NCBI GenBank assembly: GCA_002433485.1
Contig: DJIF01000015.1
Coordinates: forward strand, 20,931 to 84,930
Origin: Deltaproteobacteria bacterium UBA6601
Lineage (GTDB): Bacteria; Myxococcota_A; UBA796; UBA9615
Reading direction: 5' to 3'
Length of the DNA stretch: 64,000 nucleotides
Shown here: positions 8,418 through 16,651 of the stretch, piece after piece
Numbering within the stretch: the stretch's first letter is position 1
Layout of the letters: each line of letters begins with the position of its first letter
Translations under genes and position numbers: made by a program
The notes under the pieces: generated by a model
Databases searched by the model: none
Told to the model about the DNA's origin: nothing
The model's input: the letters and a program-made list of their open reading frames with translations, nothing else

Positions 8418-9704
8418 TCAATCCCAGTCAATTTGGAACTGGTAGCTGGTAGGGCTGCCAGAAACACACCACAGCTCAATGAGCATGGTCCCAGCCGCTG
8501 CCGTCGATGAGTGCGATACGGGTCCGCTATCGCCGGCTCCGGTAGAGTTGGCGGTGGCGGCGCCGCTCACCGCAAAGTTCAGATCAGACTCAGCACCGGC
8601 CCAATCGAGCACAAAAGACACTGGCCCGCCGCAATCAAAGGACACCGAGTACTGATCTCGAATCGCATCGCTGGAACAGGAGAGGCTACCGCTGAGCACA
8701 ACGTGGCCGCTGCCCCCCACGACCAGGGTAGTCGAGTTGTTGTCGCCACTTGCAGGACCAGCAGTTGCCGTCACCAGCGGACCAGCGCAATCGCTCTGTT
8801 GATCGGCCCCGTCACAGTCTTCGTCGACGCCATTACCCGGCAGATCGATCGCACCTGGAAAGATCTGCGCGTCGTTATCGTTGCAGTCCCCGGTCAAGCC
8901 AGACTCACCGGCATCCAGACAATCCGTGTCGCTGGTGACCACAGTGGCGCTGCCGCCAACGCCGTCTCCGTCGGCGTCTCCATAACAATAAAGTACGCTG
9001 CCGCCGCCACTCGAACAGTCCTCGTCGACCAGGCCGTTGCAGTTGACATCAAGCCCATCGCAATCATCCCAGAGACTCGGGGCAACCGCAGCGTTGGCAT
9101 CATCACAGTCGTCGTCCGCGGTGCCTAAGACTCCATCGTCACCGCACAGAGAGTAGCCATCCTGATCTTCATCAAAAAGTTCGTCGATGAGCTCATCGCA
9201 GTCGTTGTCATCACCGTCACACTGCTCAACATTGCCTGGATGATTGTTGGGGTCCAAATCATCGCAATCATCGTCCCCAGTACCAAAGCTCAGATCCGCC
9301 CCACAGGTGGTGAACCCATCGCCGTCAGCATCAAAGCCGTTGTCGACTACGCCATCACAGTCGTTGTCCTGACCGTCACAGTTCTCCGTCAGACCGGGGG
9401 CATTATTGAAGTCCTCGTCGTCGCAATCCTGACCGCTGGGAACCCCATCACCGTCACCATCGACCACCAGCGGCAGGTCTGAACCGTTGCAATCCTCGTC
9501 GACACCATTGCCCGGCACCTCAATGGCCCCGGGATAGACGAGCGGATCATTATCGTCGCAGTCGCCCTCTTCGGTGCGCCAGCCATCGTAGTCAAAATCA
9601 GCGCTCCGCTCGCCGCCCAGCAGGTCGCATCCCGGTAGGACCATGCCCTGGACCAACCCGGCGATGACGACCAGTAGCGTCGTCCTCAACTGAAGAGTTC
9701 GCAT
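8418..9704 (-). CDS. MopE-like Cys/Asp-repeat lipoprotein
   Basis: 428 residues. A signal peptide ends in a lipobox (MVLPGCDLLGG). The body holds tandem copies of the 'DCDDxDPxxxPGAxExPxNGxDxDCxG' pattern, for example DCDGQDNDCDGVVDNGFDAD, GDDNDCDELIDELFDED and DGLDVNCNGLVDEDC. These Cys-flanked Asp loops are the putative metal-binding repeats named after the MopE copper protein; loops of the form DxDGDG also look calcium-binding. The last ~110 residues lose the repeat and form a beta-rich domain (TATAGPASGDNNSTTLVVGG). Start ATG 9704 has GAGGAAGG 8 bases upstream. It probably sits on the cell surface; the ligand is unproven. It is divergent from another Asp-rich lipoprotein gene and converges on the dienoyl-CoA-reductase gene. 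Confidence 0.82.
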   Translation of the reverse strand: MRTLQLRTTLLVVIAGLVQGMVLPGCDLLGGERSADFDYDGWRTEEGDCDDNDPLVYPGAIEVPGNGVDEDCNGSDLPLVVDGDGDGVPSGQDCDDEDFNNAPGLTENCDGQDNDCDGVVDNGFDADGDGFTTCGADLSFGTGDDDCDDLDPNNHPGNVEQCDGDDNDCDELIDELFDEDQDGYSLCGDDGVLGTADDDCDDANAAVAPSLWDDCDGLDVNCNGLVDEDCSSGGGSVLYCYGDADGDGVGGSATVVTSDTDCLDAGESGLTGDCNDNDAQIFPGAIDLPGNGVDEDCDGADQQSDCAGPLVTATAGPASGDNNSTTLVVGGSGHVVLSGSLSCSSDAIRDQYSVSFDCGGPVSFVLDWAGAESDLNFAVSGAATANSTGAGDSGPVSHSSTAAAGTMLIELWCVSGSPTSYQFQIDWD

Positions 9705-9863
9705 GAGATGGTCCTTCCTCATCGACCGCCAGTGCTGCACGCACCGCAGGGTCTTCCGACAGTCTAGACGACCTGCAGCAAGATTCGGGCTCAACAGGAA
9801 CCGAGTGCCCCCAGGCCCAGGCTGCTAGGCTCTCCATCTGAAGCAACCTGCCCTGGAGCGAAC

Positions 9864-10295
9864 ATGCGCGCCTATCTACTCCCCCGCTTCCTCTATCTGA
9901 CCTTGTTCCTCATCTGGGGCGCCGCATGTCAGGCCCCCTCTCCAGGCGACTCTGATCTAGACGGCGACGGCAGCCTCGACAGCGACGACTGCGCACCACT
10001 CGACCCCAGCATCTACCCAGGAGCCGACGACTACAGCGGAGACTTTACCGACTCCGACTGCGACGGCGATGACGGCGAACTCGGCAGCGGCGACGACGAT
10101 GACGACAGCGCTGGGGACGACGACGACACCGACGCTGATGGCGATGATGACGACTCGGCGGCAGATGACGACGACTCGGCGACAGATGATGACGACTCGA
10201 CCGGCGATGATGACGACTCGACCGGCGATGATGACGACTCCGCCGGCGATGATGACGACTCCGCCGGAGGCGATGGCCCAATCGCCTTGCCGTAG
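9864..10295 (+). CDS. Asp-rich GDDDDSA-repeat lipoprotein
   Basis: 143 residues. A signal peptide with lipobox (LIWGAACQAPS) is followed by one MopE-type unit (DLDGDGSLDSDDCAPLDPS; YPGADD) and then an extremely acidic tail of GDDDDSA/TDDDDST heptads ending GGDGPIALP. The tail is low complexity and probably unstructured; it may bind divalent cations or act as a spacer on the cell surface. The tail is encoded by exact-length 21-bp repeats. The single 'real' domain is the start of a MopE repeat, so this may be a reduced relative of the divergent neighbour. Function unknown. Confidence 0.75.
   Translation: MRAYLLPRFLYLTLFLIWGAACQAPSPGDSDLDGDGSLDSDDCAPLDPSIYPGADDYSGDFTDSDCDGDDGELGSGDDDDDSAGDDDDTDADGDDDDSAADDDDSATDDDDSTGDDDDSTGDDDDSAGDDDDSAGGDGPIALP
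10149..10274 (+). repeat. Six tandem 21-bp repeats encoding DDDDS heptads
   Basis: GACGACTC recurs with exact 21-base spacing at 10149, 10170, 10191, 10212, 10233 and 10254. Units differ mainly in the Ala/Thr/Gly codons (GCGGCA, GCGACA, ACCGGC, GCCGGC). Each unit encodes seven residues, so copy-number change keeps the frame. Two adjacent pairs of units are near identical, which suggests recent duplication. Confidence 0.85.
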
Positions 10296-10361
10296 AGCTC
10301 AGGGCTGGCCAGGTCGCCACTCCTGAAACCTTGCCGCCAGACTGAAGGGCAAGCGTTCGTC

Positions 10362-10793
10362 CTAGTCTCCCCGGTCGGTCGGTCGAGTGAGGATAAACAA
10401 CACCCCAAGCAGGCCAGCAAACCCCGTAAAGACCCGCGGCCAGAGCATGTGCTGCGGCATCGCAAAGAACACCGCAAAGGTGACAAAGAACGCGCTGACA
10501 CTGCTGCCAAGCAGCTTGATCTTAAGGGTGATCCCCTTCCCGGCGCGGTAGCGACGAACAAGAGTACCGAACTGAGGGTGGTCGAGAATCCAGCGAAAGA
10601 ACCGCTCCGAACTGCGCGCAAAACAGGCTGCCGCCAGCAACATGAAGGGCGTGGTGGGAAGCCCGGGTACGACAACACCCAAGGCGCCTAGCCCCACGCA
10701 AAGGAGCCCACCGGCAAACCAAAGCCCACGTACGAATCGATTGGATGTAAGGCGAACCTCTTCGGCGCCATCCGAGTCGCTGCCCTCCGTCAT
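10362..10793 (-). CDS. YbaN/DUF454 family inner-membrane protein
   Basis: 143 residues with hydrophobic segments around 24-55 and 95-135. The family signature is plain: GLLCVGLGALGVVVPGLPTT then PFMLLAAACFARSSERFFRW and HPQFGTLVRRYRAGKGI. Family members are small inner-membrane proteins of unknown role. The N-terminal ~15 residues are acidic and likely cytoplasmic. It is downstream of, and on the same strand as, the aspartate-dehydrogenase-like gene but separated by about 125 bases, so a shared operon is uncertain. Confidence 0.82.
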   Translation of the reverse strand: MTEGSDSDGAEEVRLTSNRFVRGLWFAGGLLCVGLGALGVVVPGLPTTPFMLLAAACFARSSERFFRWILDHPQFGTLVRRYRAGKGITLKIKLLGSSVSAFFVTFAVFFAMPQHMLWPRVFTGFAGLLGVLFILTRPTDRGD

Positions 10794-10918
10794 GTGGCGG
10801 AAGATACAGATTATTTCCCCCCGGTCCAGCGACTTAAGAGCAGCGAGCCTGGCAACTACGGCGCCAGGGAGCCTGGAAAAAGAGAGCGTTGACGGCCCCT
10901 GAGCAGACCTCGTAAAGA

Positions 10919-11758
10919 TCAGCAGAAGTGCACCCCTTGACCGCGGTCCCGAGCGGCAAGAGCGCTGCTCAGAAAGGTGTCGAGAGTAGCAGTCGAACTG
11001 ACCGCTCCAATCGCAGCTGGGCTCGAGCGAACCAGTTTCAAAGAATAACGCGGACCGGCACTTTCCGGCCCCAGCAGAGAGACCTCGGTAACGTGGTGTT
11101 CGAGGCTCGGATCTGCGACAAGACGGGCCTCCACCTGATCAAAACCAAGCTCGCTAGCCATCGCCAGAACCGCCATGGTGTTCACATTGTTCGGAGCCAG
11201 GGCACAGAGCTCTCGAAGCGGGCCACTGTAGATCTCGCGTCGCCCTATGGTCTGATCAAGAGGGGGCTCCAGCTCCCCGTGATAGTTCAAAGAGGAGGGG
11301 TGCTTGAGCATCGCTATGCTGGCCCCGGCCAGGCCGCCTCCAGCTGCCATACGCAGGACCTCCTCAAGACCAGGCAGGGCGCCCCTGGGGATATAGAGAC
11401 CGTGACCATAGGACCCTGAAGCTTCCCGCATCACAGCCTCAACTCCGGCCCTGGCCAGGGCCGTGGGCGAGCCGATCATGTAATCGGCTGCACGCAAGAA
11501 CTGAGCGCCGTAGTTCCAGGTAATGGACGGGTGCGCCACTTCAACAATGAGGTCCGGGCGACGCTCAGCAAAAACATCCAGATCCTGCAAGCGCAGCTCG
11601 ACCGGAATCTCAGGCCCAATGGACTCTGGGCTCTTGTTCCAGACAAAAGCCAGCTCAAAGCGTTGTCGCAGCGAAGGTTCATTCAAGATCGCATTACTGA
11701 TATGGCGGCCCAACTTTCCGTAACCGACAACCCCGATTCGCCGTGCAGATCCGCTCAT
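10919..11758 (-). CDS. Aspartate dehydrogenase-like protein, animal (ASPDH) type
   Basis: 279 residues. NAD(P)-binding start RIGVVGYGKLGRHI, then VWNKSP, RRPDLIVEVAHPSI, IGSPTALARAG, IPRGALPGLEE and APNNVNTMAVLAMASELGFD, ending GVHFC. From memory this follows the human putative aspartate dehydrogenase ASPDH block by block, including the ERRPDLVVEVAHP and final GIHLC segments, more closely than prokaryotic NadX. The reaction expected is NAD(P)-dependent oxidation of L-aspartate to iminoaspartate, or the reverse; iminoaspartate could feed NAD synthesis. ATG 11758 has GAGGG 5 bases upstream; TTG 11770 overlapping the previous stop is the alternative. It is paired with a PhzF-family gene 8 bases upstream, probably one operon. 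Confidence 0.82.
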   Translation of the reverse strand: MSGSARRIGVVGYGKLGRHISNAILNEPSLRQRFELAFVWNKSPESIGPEIPVELRLQDLDVFAERRPDLIVEVAHPSITWNYGAQFLRAADYMIGSPTALARAGVEAVMREASGSYGHGLYIPRGALPGLEEVLRMAAGGGLAGASIAMLKHPSSLNYHGELEPPLDQTIGRREIYSGPLRELCALAPNNVNTMAVLAMASELGFDQVEARLVADPSLEHHVTEVSLLGPESAGPRYSLKLVRSSPAAIGAVSSTATLDTFLSSALAARDRGQGVHFC

Positions 11759-11766
11759 GAGTTCCC

Positions 11767-12642
11767 TCAACAGTTCAAAGTGCGGTGTTCGAGGCTCCGC
11801 GCCTTTCCCGACACATAGACACCAACAAAGTCATCACCCTCAAGCTCAAGGGCGACCGCAATCTCTGAGGGTTGATCTATCGCATCCCCCTGCTCAAAGG
11901 AAAGCTCGACCCGTGAACTCGCAGCAATGAGACCGTGGTGGACCAGCAGACAGGAGGTGGCCGCCGCCGAAGTGCCGGTCGCAGAATCCTCACGGATCCC
12001 GACCACCGGCGCAAAATTACGACACCGGGCGGTAGCTGCACCTGGGCTGTCCAAAGTAAAGCAGTAGATACCAATGGCCCCGTAAGCCCGGCTGATCGCC
12101 TCAATAGCCGCAAGATCGGGCCGAATGCTGGCCAGATATTCCCAGCTGGTGATGGGTGCGAAGATCTTGTGCAAGCCGGTCGAGGCGACCTGGACCGGCA
12201 TCTTGTCGGCAGCAAGCAGCGCTGCTGACGGAAGTCCGAGAGCCTGTAGGACCGGTTCCGGCGCGACAACGGGACCGAAGCTCGGCAGATTCTGACTCAT
12301 CGTCACCACACCTGAAGCGCTACAGTCGATATTCTGCAAGCCTGCGCCAGTCTCCATCCAGTATGAACCCGGACTAAAGCGGCCGCACTCCAACAGAGCA
12401 TGCCAGGCGGCAATCGTGGCATGACCGCAGATAGGAACTTCAGCGGTCGGAGTGAAAAAGCGCAGCTGCACATCGCCGAGCCCAGAGCTACTGACAAAGG
12501 CAGTTTCAGACAGGCCCAAGCGGCTAGCGATTGCCTGCATCTGCCGCTCATCAAGGGCATCTGCCTGGAGCACCACTCCTGCCAGATTCCCCCCTTCACC
12601 ATCACGGGTAAAGGCGCTGACCACCAGGCTGGGAACGTCCAT
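11767..12642 (-). CDS. PhzF-family isomerase/epimerase-like protein
   Basis: 291 residues, the usual length for the two-lobed PhzF / diaminopimelate-epimerase-like fold. Family motifs in order: VVSAFTRDGEGGNLAGVV, LGLSETAFV with the catalytic Glu, RFFTPTAEVPICGHATIAAW, and near the end GIREDSATGTSAAATSCLL. PhzF itself isomerises a phenazine precursor, but most family members have unknown substrates and no phenazine genes lie here. The pairing with an aspartate-dehydrogenase-like gene suggests an amino- or imino-acid substrate, which is inference. The gene is followed within 8 bases by its partner. Confidence 0.85.
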   Translation of the reverse strand: MDVPSLVVSAFTRDGEGGNLAGVVLQADALDERQMQAIASRLGLSETAFVSSSGLGDVQLRFFTPTAEVPICGHATIAAWHALLECGRFSPGSYWMETGAGLQNIDCSASGVVTMSQNLPSFGPVVAPEPVLQALGLPSAALLAADKMPVQVASTGLHKIFAPITSWEYLASIRPDLAAIEAISRAYGAIGIYCFTLDSPGAATARCRNFAPVVGIREDSATGTSAAATSCLLVHHGLIAASSRVELSFEQGDAIDQPSEIAVALELEGDDFVGVYVSGKARSLEHRTLNC

Positions 12643-12798
12643 GACTTAACGCACCTCGACAGAGCAAAAGAGGACCCCTCTGTAACGGTCAGCGCCGAAT
12701 CACGCCGACACCGGTCCGGGCGAAAGCTGCCTCAAACAAAGCCGCCGCCTGGGGCCAGGATACCCAACCTAGCAGGCCTCCCCATTGTCAATGGTGTC

Positions 12799-13641
12799 TC
12801 ACTCAGTGCGTTGTGGCTTCAGCACCGAACCGGGATGCTTGGTTCGCCCCCTCAACAGCAACCAGAGGCCCAGCAAGAACATCGGGATGCTCACCAATTG
12901 ACTGGTGCTCAGCAGGTCACCGAAGTACATCCCGCGTGGATCGCCGCGAAACAGCTCCCAGAAAGACCGAACTGGCGCATAGAGGAGCAGATACAAGGCC
13001 AGACTCTGGCCGGGGTAGGACTGGCGGGGTCGGACCATCAACCACAACACCAGGAAGATACCGAAACAGCTCACGCCACTGGCCAGCTGGGTTGGCACCA
13101 GGGCAATCCCCTGCCGCCCCAGTGTTCCCGGGTCCAGGAAGGTGACAGCCAGCCCTGTAGGCCAGTCCCAGGATCCAGCTCCTGATAACCAGTCTGGCAG
13201 CGGAGCACGGGCAGGACGGCCCCAACAACAGCCGGCCAGCAAGCAGCCGAGGCGGCCTATCGCCTGGCCAAGGGCGATCGACGGCGCCATCGTGTCGGCC
13301 ATGCGCAGAAACGGAATAGACTTGAGCCGGCAGTATGCAAGTGCAGCCAAAATCCCACCCAGCAGGCCACCATAGAAGGCAAAGCCACCGCCAGCACCGC
13401 TGAAGACCCTGGCCTCAGAGCTGTCGGCCATCAGTACGTGAAGCATCCGAGAGCCGAGCAGCGAAGCCACCAGGATCAGCAAGCTGAGGCTGAACACCTG
13501 CTCCGCTGAGATCCCTTCGCGACGACCGTTCAGGCAGGCCAGGCCCGCCCCAACAATAAACGCGAGGGCCAGCATCGAGCCGTAAGAGTAGTAGGGAATG
13601 GTCCTACCGAAGACTTCAAAACTAAACAACACGGGGTGCAT
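12799..13641 (-). CDS. lgt: Prolipoprotein diacylglyceryl transferase, copy 1
   Basis: 280 residues, multi-pass inner-membrane enzyme that moves diacylglyceryl from phosphatidylglycerol to the lipobox Cys of prolipoproteins. Seen: GGFAFYGGLLGGILAALAYC, GQAIGRLGCLLAGCCWGRPA (with the conserved Arg of the GRxG motif and a GCCxG motif), VPTQLASG and APVRSFWELFRGDPRG. The E. coli HGG histidine position is Tyr here, as in some other Lgt proteins. ATG 13641 begins MHPVLFSF, the typical Lgt opening; a longer start would overlap the upstream radC gene. A second, quite different Lgt lies at 44349. The many lipoproteins in this window are the presumed clients. Confidence 0.9.
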   Translation of the reverse strand: MHPVLFSFEVFGRTIPYYSYGSMLALAFIVGAGLACLNGRREGISAEQVFSLSLLILVASLLGSRMLHVLMADSSEARVFSGAGGGFAFYGGLLGGILAALAYCRLKSIPFLRMADTMAPSIALGQAIGRLGCLLAGCCWGRPARAPLPDWLSGAGSWDWPTGLAVTFLDPGTLGRQGIALVPTQLASGVSCFGIFLVLWLMVRPRQSYPGQSLALYLLLYAPVRSFWELFRGDPRGMYFGDLLSTSQLVSIPMFLLGLWLLLRGRTKHPGSVLKPQRTE

Positions 13642-13666
13642 GGCAGGACCGATTGTAGACGAGCCT

Positions 13667-14371
13667 TCAGCCAAGCCAGGTCGCAGCGGCAGGAGAAGCC
13701 TTGGGCCCGGGCATCTCGCCCGCTTCAGACAGCGAGTAGTAGCAACCGTCTCCCATTACGATGTGGTCAACCACCGCAACTCCAAGCAATTCGCCCACCA
13801 CCACCAGACGCTCGGTCAAGGCCAGATCAGAGCCGCTGGGGCGAGGGTCTCCGGATGGATGGTTGTGGACCAGTACCAGTGCCGATGCACCCTGTCGCAA
13901 GGCAGCACCAAAGACCTGACGGGGATCTACGAACACCGCATTTGCGCCGCCTCGACAGACTTCGGTTTCGGCCAACTTACGCAACTTCGAGTCGAGTGAC
14001 AGCACGATAAAGCGCTCTTCAAGGCGGCCCCAGAGTCTTCCTCGTAGACTGGCATAGACCGCTCCCGGTGAATCACACAGATCTCCCCGCAGCAGAGGTC
14101 GCTCGAACACTCGGCGGCTGAACTCCAACAAGGCAAGCAGCTGCCGGGATCTGGATGGGCCAAGCCCCGTGACCCGCTGCAACTGATTAAGGTCCTTTTG
14201 CGCCAGCGCCGCCAGCCCTGCAGGGCCTGCGTCAAGAAGCAACCTCAGGGACAAATCCAACAATCCAGAGCCGGGCCGCCCCCCGGCACAGAACAGCAAA
14301 GCCAGTAGCTCATAATCCGCCAGGCCAGTGCAGCCCAATCGGTCCATTCGAGTGCGGGGATCCATGTGCAT
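13667..14371 (-). CDS. radC: RadC family JAB/MPN protein
   Basis: 234 residues. An N-terminal helix-hairpin-helix-like region (DYELLALLFCAGGRPGSG; LQRVTGLGPSRSRQLLAL) precedes the JAMM metalloprotease-like domain with HNHPSGDPRPSGSD, the zinc-binding motif, near residue 168-181. RadC was named for a repair phenotype that was later disputed; the biochemical role is unknown. It lies immediately upstream of lgt on the same strand, 25 bases apart, so the two are probably co-transcribed. The final ~15 residues (PGPKASPAAATWLG) are an extra tail. Confidence 0.9.
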   Translation of the reverse strand: MHMDPRTRMDRLGCTGLADYELLALLFCAGGRPGSGLLDLSLRLLLDAGPAGLAALAQKDLNQLQRVTGLGPSRSRQLLALLEFSRRVFERPLLRGDLCDSPGAVYASLRGRLWGRLEERFIVLSLDSKLRKLAETEVCRGGANAVFVDPRQVFGAALRQGASALVLVHNHPSGDPRPSGSDLALTERLVVVGELLGVAVVDHIVMGDGCYYSLSEAGEMPGPKASPAAATWLG

Positions 14372-14615
14372 GACAGGTCGTTATTCCACGCTGCGTGCCA
14401 GGATCAGCGGTCTGCTGGAATCCGACCTGCAGCTGTCATCCAGTTGAAGAAGTCGGCCCCACGCGGAAAGCGGAGCTGTTCGGTAGCGTCCGGCAATGAC
14501 CAGAATTCTGTCGGTTTTTTGTCCGATCCCGGACAGCCAGCTTTGCTATCTTCCCGGCCCTCGCTGAACAGCTTGCACAAGCTTCACAGCAGGAATCAAA
14601 GAGCAGGGAGCCAGA

Positions 14616-15056
14616 ATGTCCAGGACCGAACTGCTGCGGCGTTGGATGCAGATCAGCGTCTTCCTCTACATTGGCTCCGGAACCGCCTTTGCCGTCGCTC
14701 CCAACGGCGTTTTCAGTGGTCTCGATGATGCCATGCGCCTGTTGCCCTGGTTTGCTAATTGGCCGCCAATGCCACGAACGGAAGCCTTTGCCTGGACGGC
14801 TCTAGCGATGGCAAACATGACCAGCCTGATCGCCTGCTGCACTCTGGTTTGGCGCGACCCGTACCGATTTCGCGACGTTACCGTCATAGTCCTGATCAGC
14901 AAAGTCACCACCTCTCTGGGCGGTCTCATCGCCTTGATTCTGCACGCGAAATACCCACTGTACGTACTGTTCTTTGCTGCCGACTTCCCAGTCTTCCTGT
15001 TCACCGGGCTGCTCTGGTGGTGGGCGGTGCAGGAACAACAAGGAGCTGAACCATGA
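14616..15056 (+). CDS. Four-helix membrane protein of unknown function
   Basis: 146 residues with four likely transmembrane segments, about 11-30, 58-78, 88-108 and 115-137 (for example VLFFAADFPVFLFTGLLWWW). I recognise no family motif. Translation start is supported by GGGAG 5 bases before ATG. Its stop overlaps the start of the acyl-CoA dehydrogenase gene by four bases (ATGA), so the two proteins are likely made together; a membrane anchor or lipid-related role is a guess from context only. The 244 bases upstream, after the divergent radC gene, hold a small GTCCG/CGGAC hairpin at 14521-14534 next to a T6 run but no clear promoter. Confidence 0.7.
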   Translation: MSRTELLRRWMQISVFLYIGSGTAFAVAPNGVFSGLDDAMRLLPWFANWPPMPRTEAFAWTALAMANMTSLIACCTLVWRDPYRFRDVTVIVLISKVTTSLGGLIALILHAKYPLYVLFFAADFPVFLFTGLLWWWAVQEQQGAEP

Positions 15057-16636
15057 ACTCCGACCGCCAACTGCCCGGCACGGACCCGACCCGCTGCCAG
15101 GACCCCTACAGCTTTGGACCCTTCCAGGAGGCCCTGGGGCAGGATTTCTGGAGCGATGACCCTGAGCTCGCCCGACTCCTCGCCCACCATGGCCTGGACG
15201 AACAAGACGCCCTCACCCGCCTGGCCAGCTGGGGTCAATACGTAGCCAGCACCGCGGCCGACGGTGCCGACCGCTGCGACCGACCGGAAAACCTGCCCAG
15301 AATCATGCCCAGCGATAGCTACGGAAGGCCGCACCCGGTCGGCGTTGAGCTGCCCGCCGAGACCAGCGCGGTCCTGGCCGCTTCACTCCGCGCCGGTCTG
15401 GCTTACGAACCGCAGGTGATGCTGCGCTACGCCCTGGTCTACCTGAGTGCTCAGATCGGCGATGCTGGAGTGCTCTGCCCGCTGGCCTGCACCGATGGGC
15501 TGGTGCGCGCGCTTCAAGAGCTCGACGCAGGGGAGCCCGGGGCAGCAGCCCTGCAACGGATCCTTGAGCAGCCCGGCGACGAACCGATCCATGGTGCTCA
15601 GTTCGTCACTGAAGCCCAGGGAGGCTCTGATGCCGGCACCAACAGAGTGCGGGCTGAGCGGCAGCAGGATGGCAGCTACCGCCTGTTCGGTCAGAAGTGG
15701 TTCTGCTCCAACATCCCTGCCCAATATTGGGCCGTAACGGCCCGCCCTGTAGACGCTCCCAGTGGCAGTCGCGGAGTCGCCCTGTTCCTGGTGCCCAGAG
15801 AGCTGTCAGACGGAACCGCAAATGGCTTCCGTGTTGAGCGCATCAAAGACAAGCTGGGAACCCGATCACTGCCCACCGTGGAGATGACCCTCGACGGAGC
15901 CATCGCCTACCCCCTGGGTGCCGAACGGGAAGGTCTGTCCAACATGGTGCGGATCGTACTGAGCACCTCCAGATTCTGGTGTGCAATCGCCGCAGTGGGC
16001 TTCATCCGCAGTGCTGAACGGGTGGCCTCAGCCTACGCCAGCTTCCGCGCCGCCTTCGGTCAACCCATCGCCAGCTATCCGCTGGTGGCGGACAGCCTCG
16101 CAAGACTGCGGCGCTCCCGCCGCGAGTTGCTCGCCGCCAACTTGGAGATCCTGGCTACCTGGGAGCGCGTCGCTGCGGCCGAGCGAGCCGGCCAGACTCC
16201 TGCAGGTAACGACGCGCTGCGAGCCCGGTTGCTGATCATGATGACCAAGATGACCTGTACCCGACAGGCTACTGCTCTGGTCCACGAAGCGATGATGATT
16301 CTGGGCGGCAACGGAATCGAAGAACGATTCTCTCCCTTGCCGCGACTGCTCCGAGACGCGATCATTTTGGAGACTTGGGAAGGTCCTCATGGGTTGCTGA
16401 CCGCACGGCTACTGCTGGACATCCAGAAATACGGCGGCGCGGACGCTCCCCACGGGCTGGTAGGCATGCTGCTTGGGCTCGAGGAGACGACTGCAGAAGT
16501 CCAGAGCTTAGGGGACGAGCTGGCCGAGCTGCTGCACGATCAGGACCCCAGTCGGCAAATGCTGAGCTTCTCCCGGTGGCTGGAGCGGTTGTTCTTGACC
16601 TTCGGCGCGATCTGCTGGAAACAGGTAGACCCGTAG
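15053..16636 (+). CDS. AidB-like acyl-CoA dehydrogenase
   Basis: 527 residues, longer than short-chain acyl-CoA dehydrogenases (about 380) and close to the AidB branch (about 540). Seen in order: an N-terminal helical domain, QFVTEAQGGSDAGTNRVRAE and KWFCSNIPAQYW (FAD-binding middle domain), KLGTRSLPTVEMTLDGA, then HEAMMILGGNGIEERFSPLP and ILETWEGPHGLLT, where the WEG segment corresponds to the AidB/ACAD C-terminal helix bundle. AidB binds DNA and responds to alkylation; other members are plain fatty acyl-CoA dehydrogenases, and the sequence does not decide. Neighbouring acyl-CoA genes favour metabolism. Coupled by ATGA to the membrane-protein gene. Confidence 0.85.
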   Translation: MNSDRQLPGTDPTRCQDPYSFGPFQEALGQDFWSDDPELARLLAHHGLDEQDALTRLASWGQYVASTAADGADRCDRPENLPRIMPSDSYGRPHPVGVELPAETSAVLAASLRAGLAYEPQVMLRYALVYLSAQIGDAGVLCPLACTDGLVRALQELDAGEPGAAALQRILEQPGDEPIHGAQFVTEAQGGSDAGTNRVRAERQQDGSYRLFGQKWFCSNIPAQYWAVTARPVDAPSGSRGVALFLVPRELSDGTANGFRVERIKDKLGTRSLPTVEMTLDGAIAYPLGAEREGLSNMVRIVLSTSRFWCAIAAVGFIRSAERVASAYASFRAAFGQPIASYPLVADSLARLRRSRRELLAANLEILATWERVAAAERAGQTPAGNDALRARLLIMMTKMTCTRQATALVHEAMMILGGNGIEERFSPLPRLLRDAIILETWEGPHGLLTARLLLDIQKYGGADAPHGLVGMLLGLEETTAEVQSLGDELAELLHDQDPSRQMLSFSRWLERLFLTFGAICWKQVDP

Positions 16637-16651
16637 TCAGGACTCCCGCCG

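Noticed and set aside
10031..10678. Ser-rich open frame on the minus strand
   Set aside because: Product of the 21-bp repeats and the YbaN-like gene read in the wrong frame; the acidic forward reading has a signal peptide and lipobox.
10848..10868. CCTGGC/GCCAGG hairpin after the aspartate dehydrogenase gene
   Set aside because: Only 6 bp with a 9-base loop and no T-run; not convincing as a terminator.
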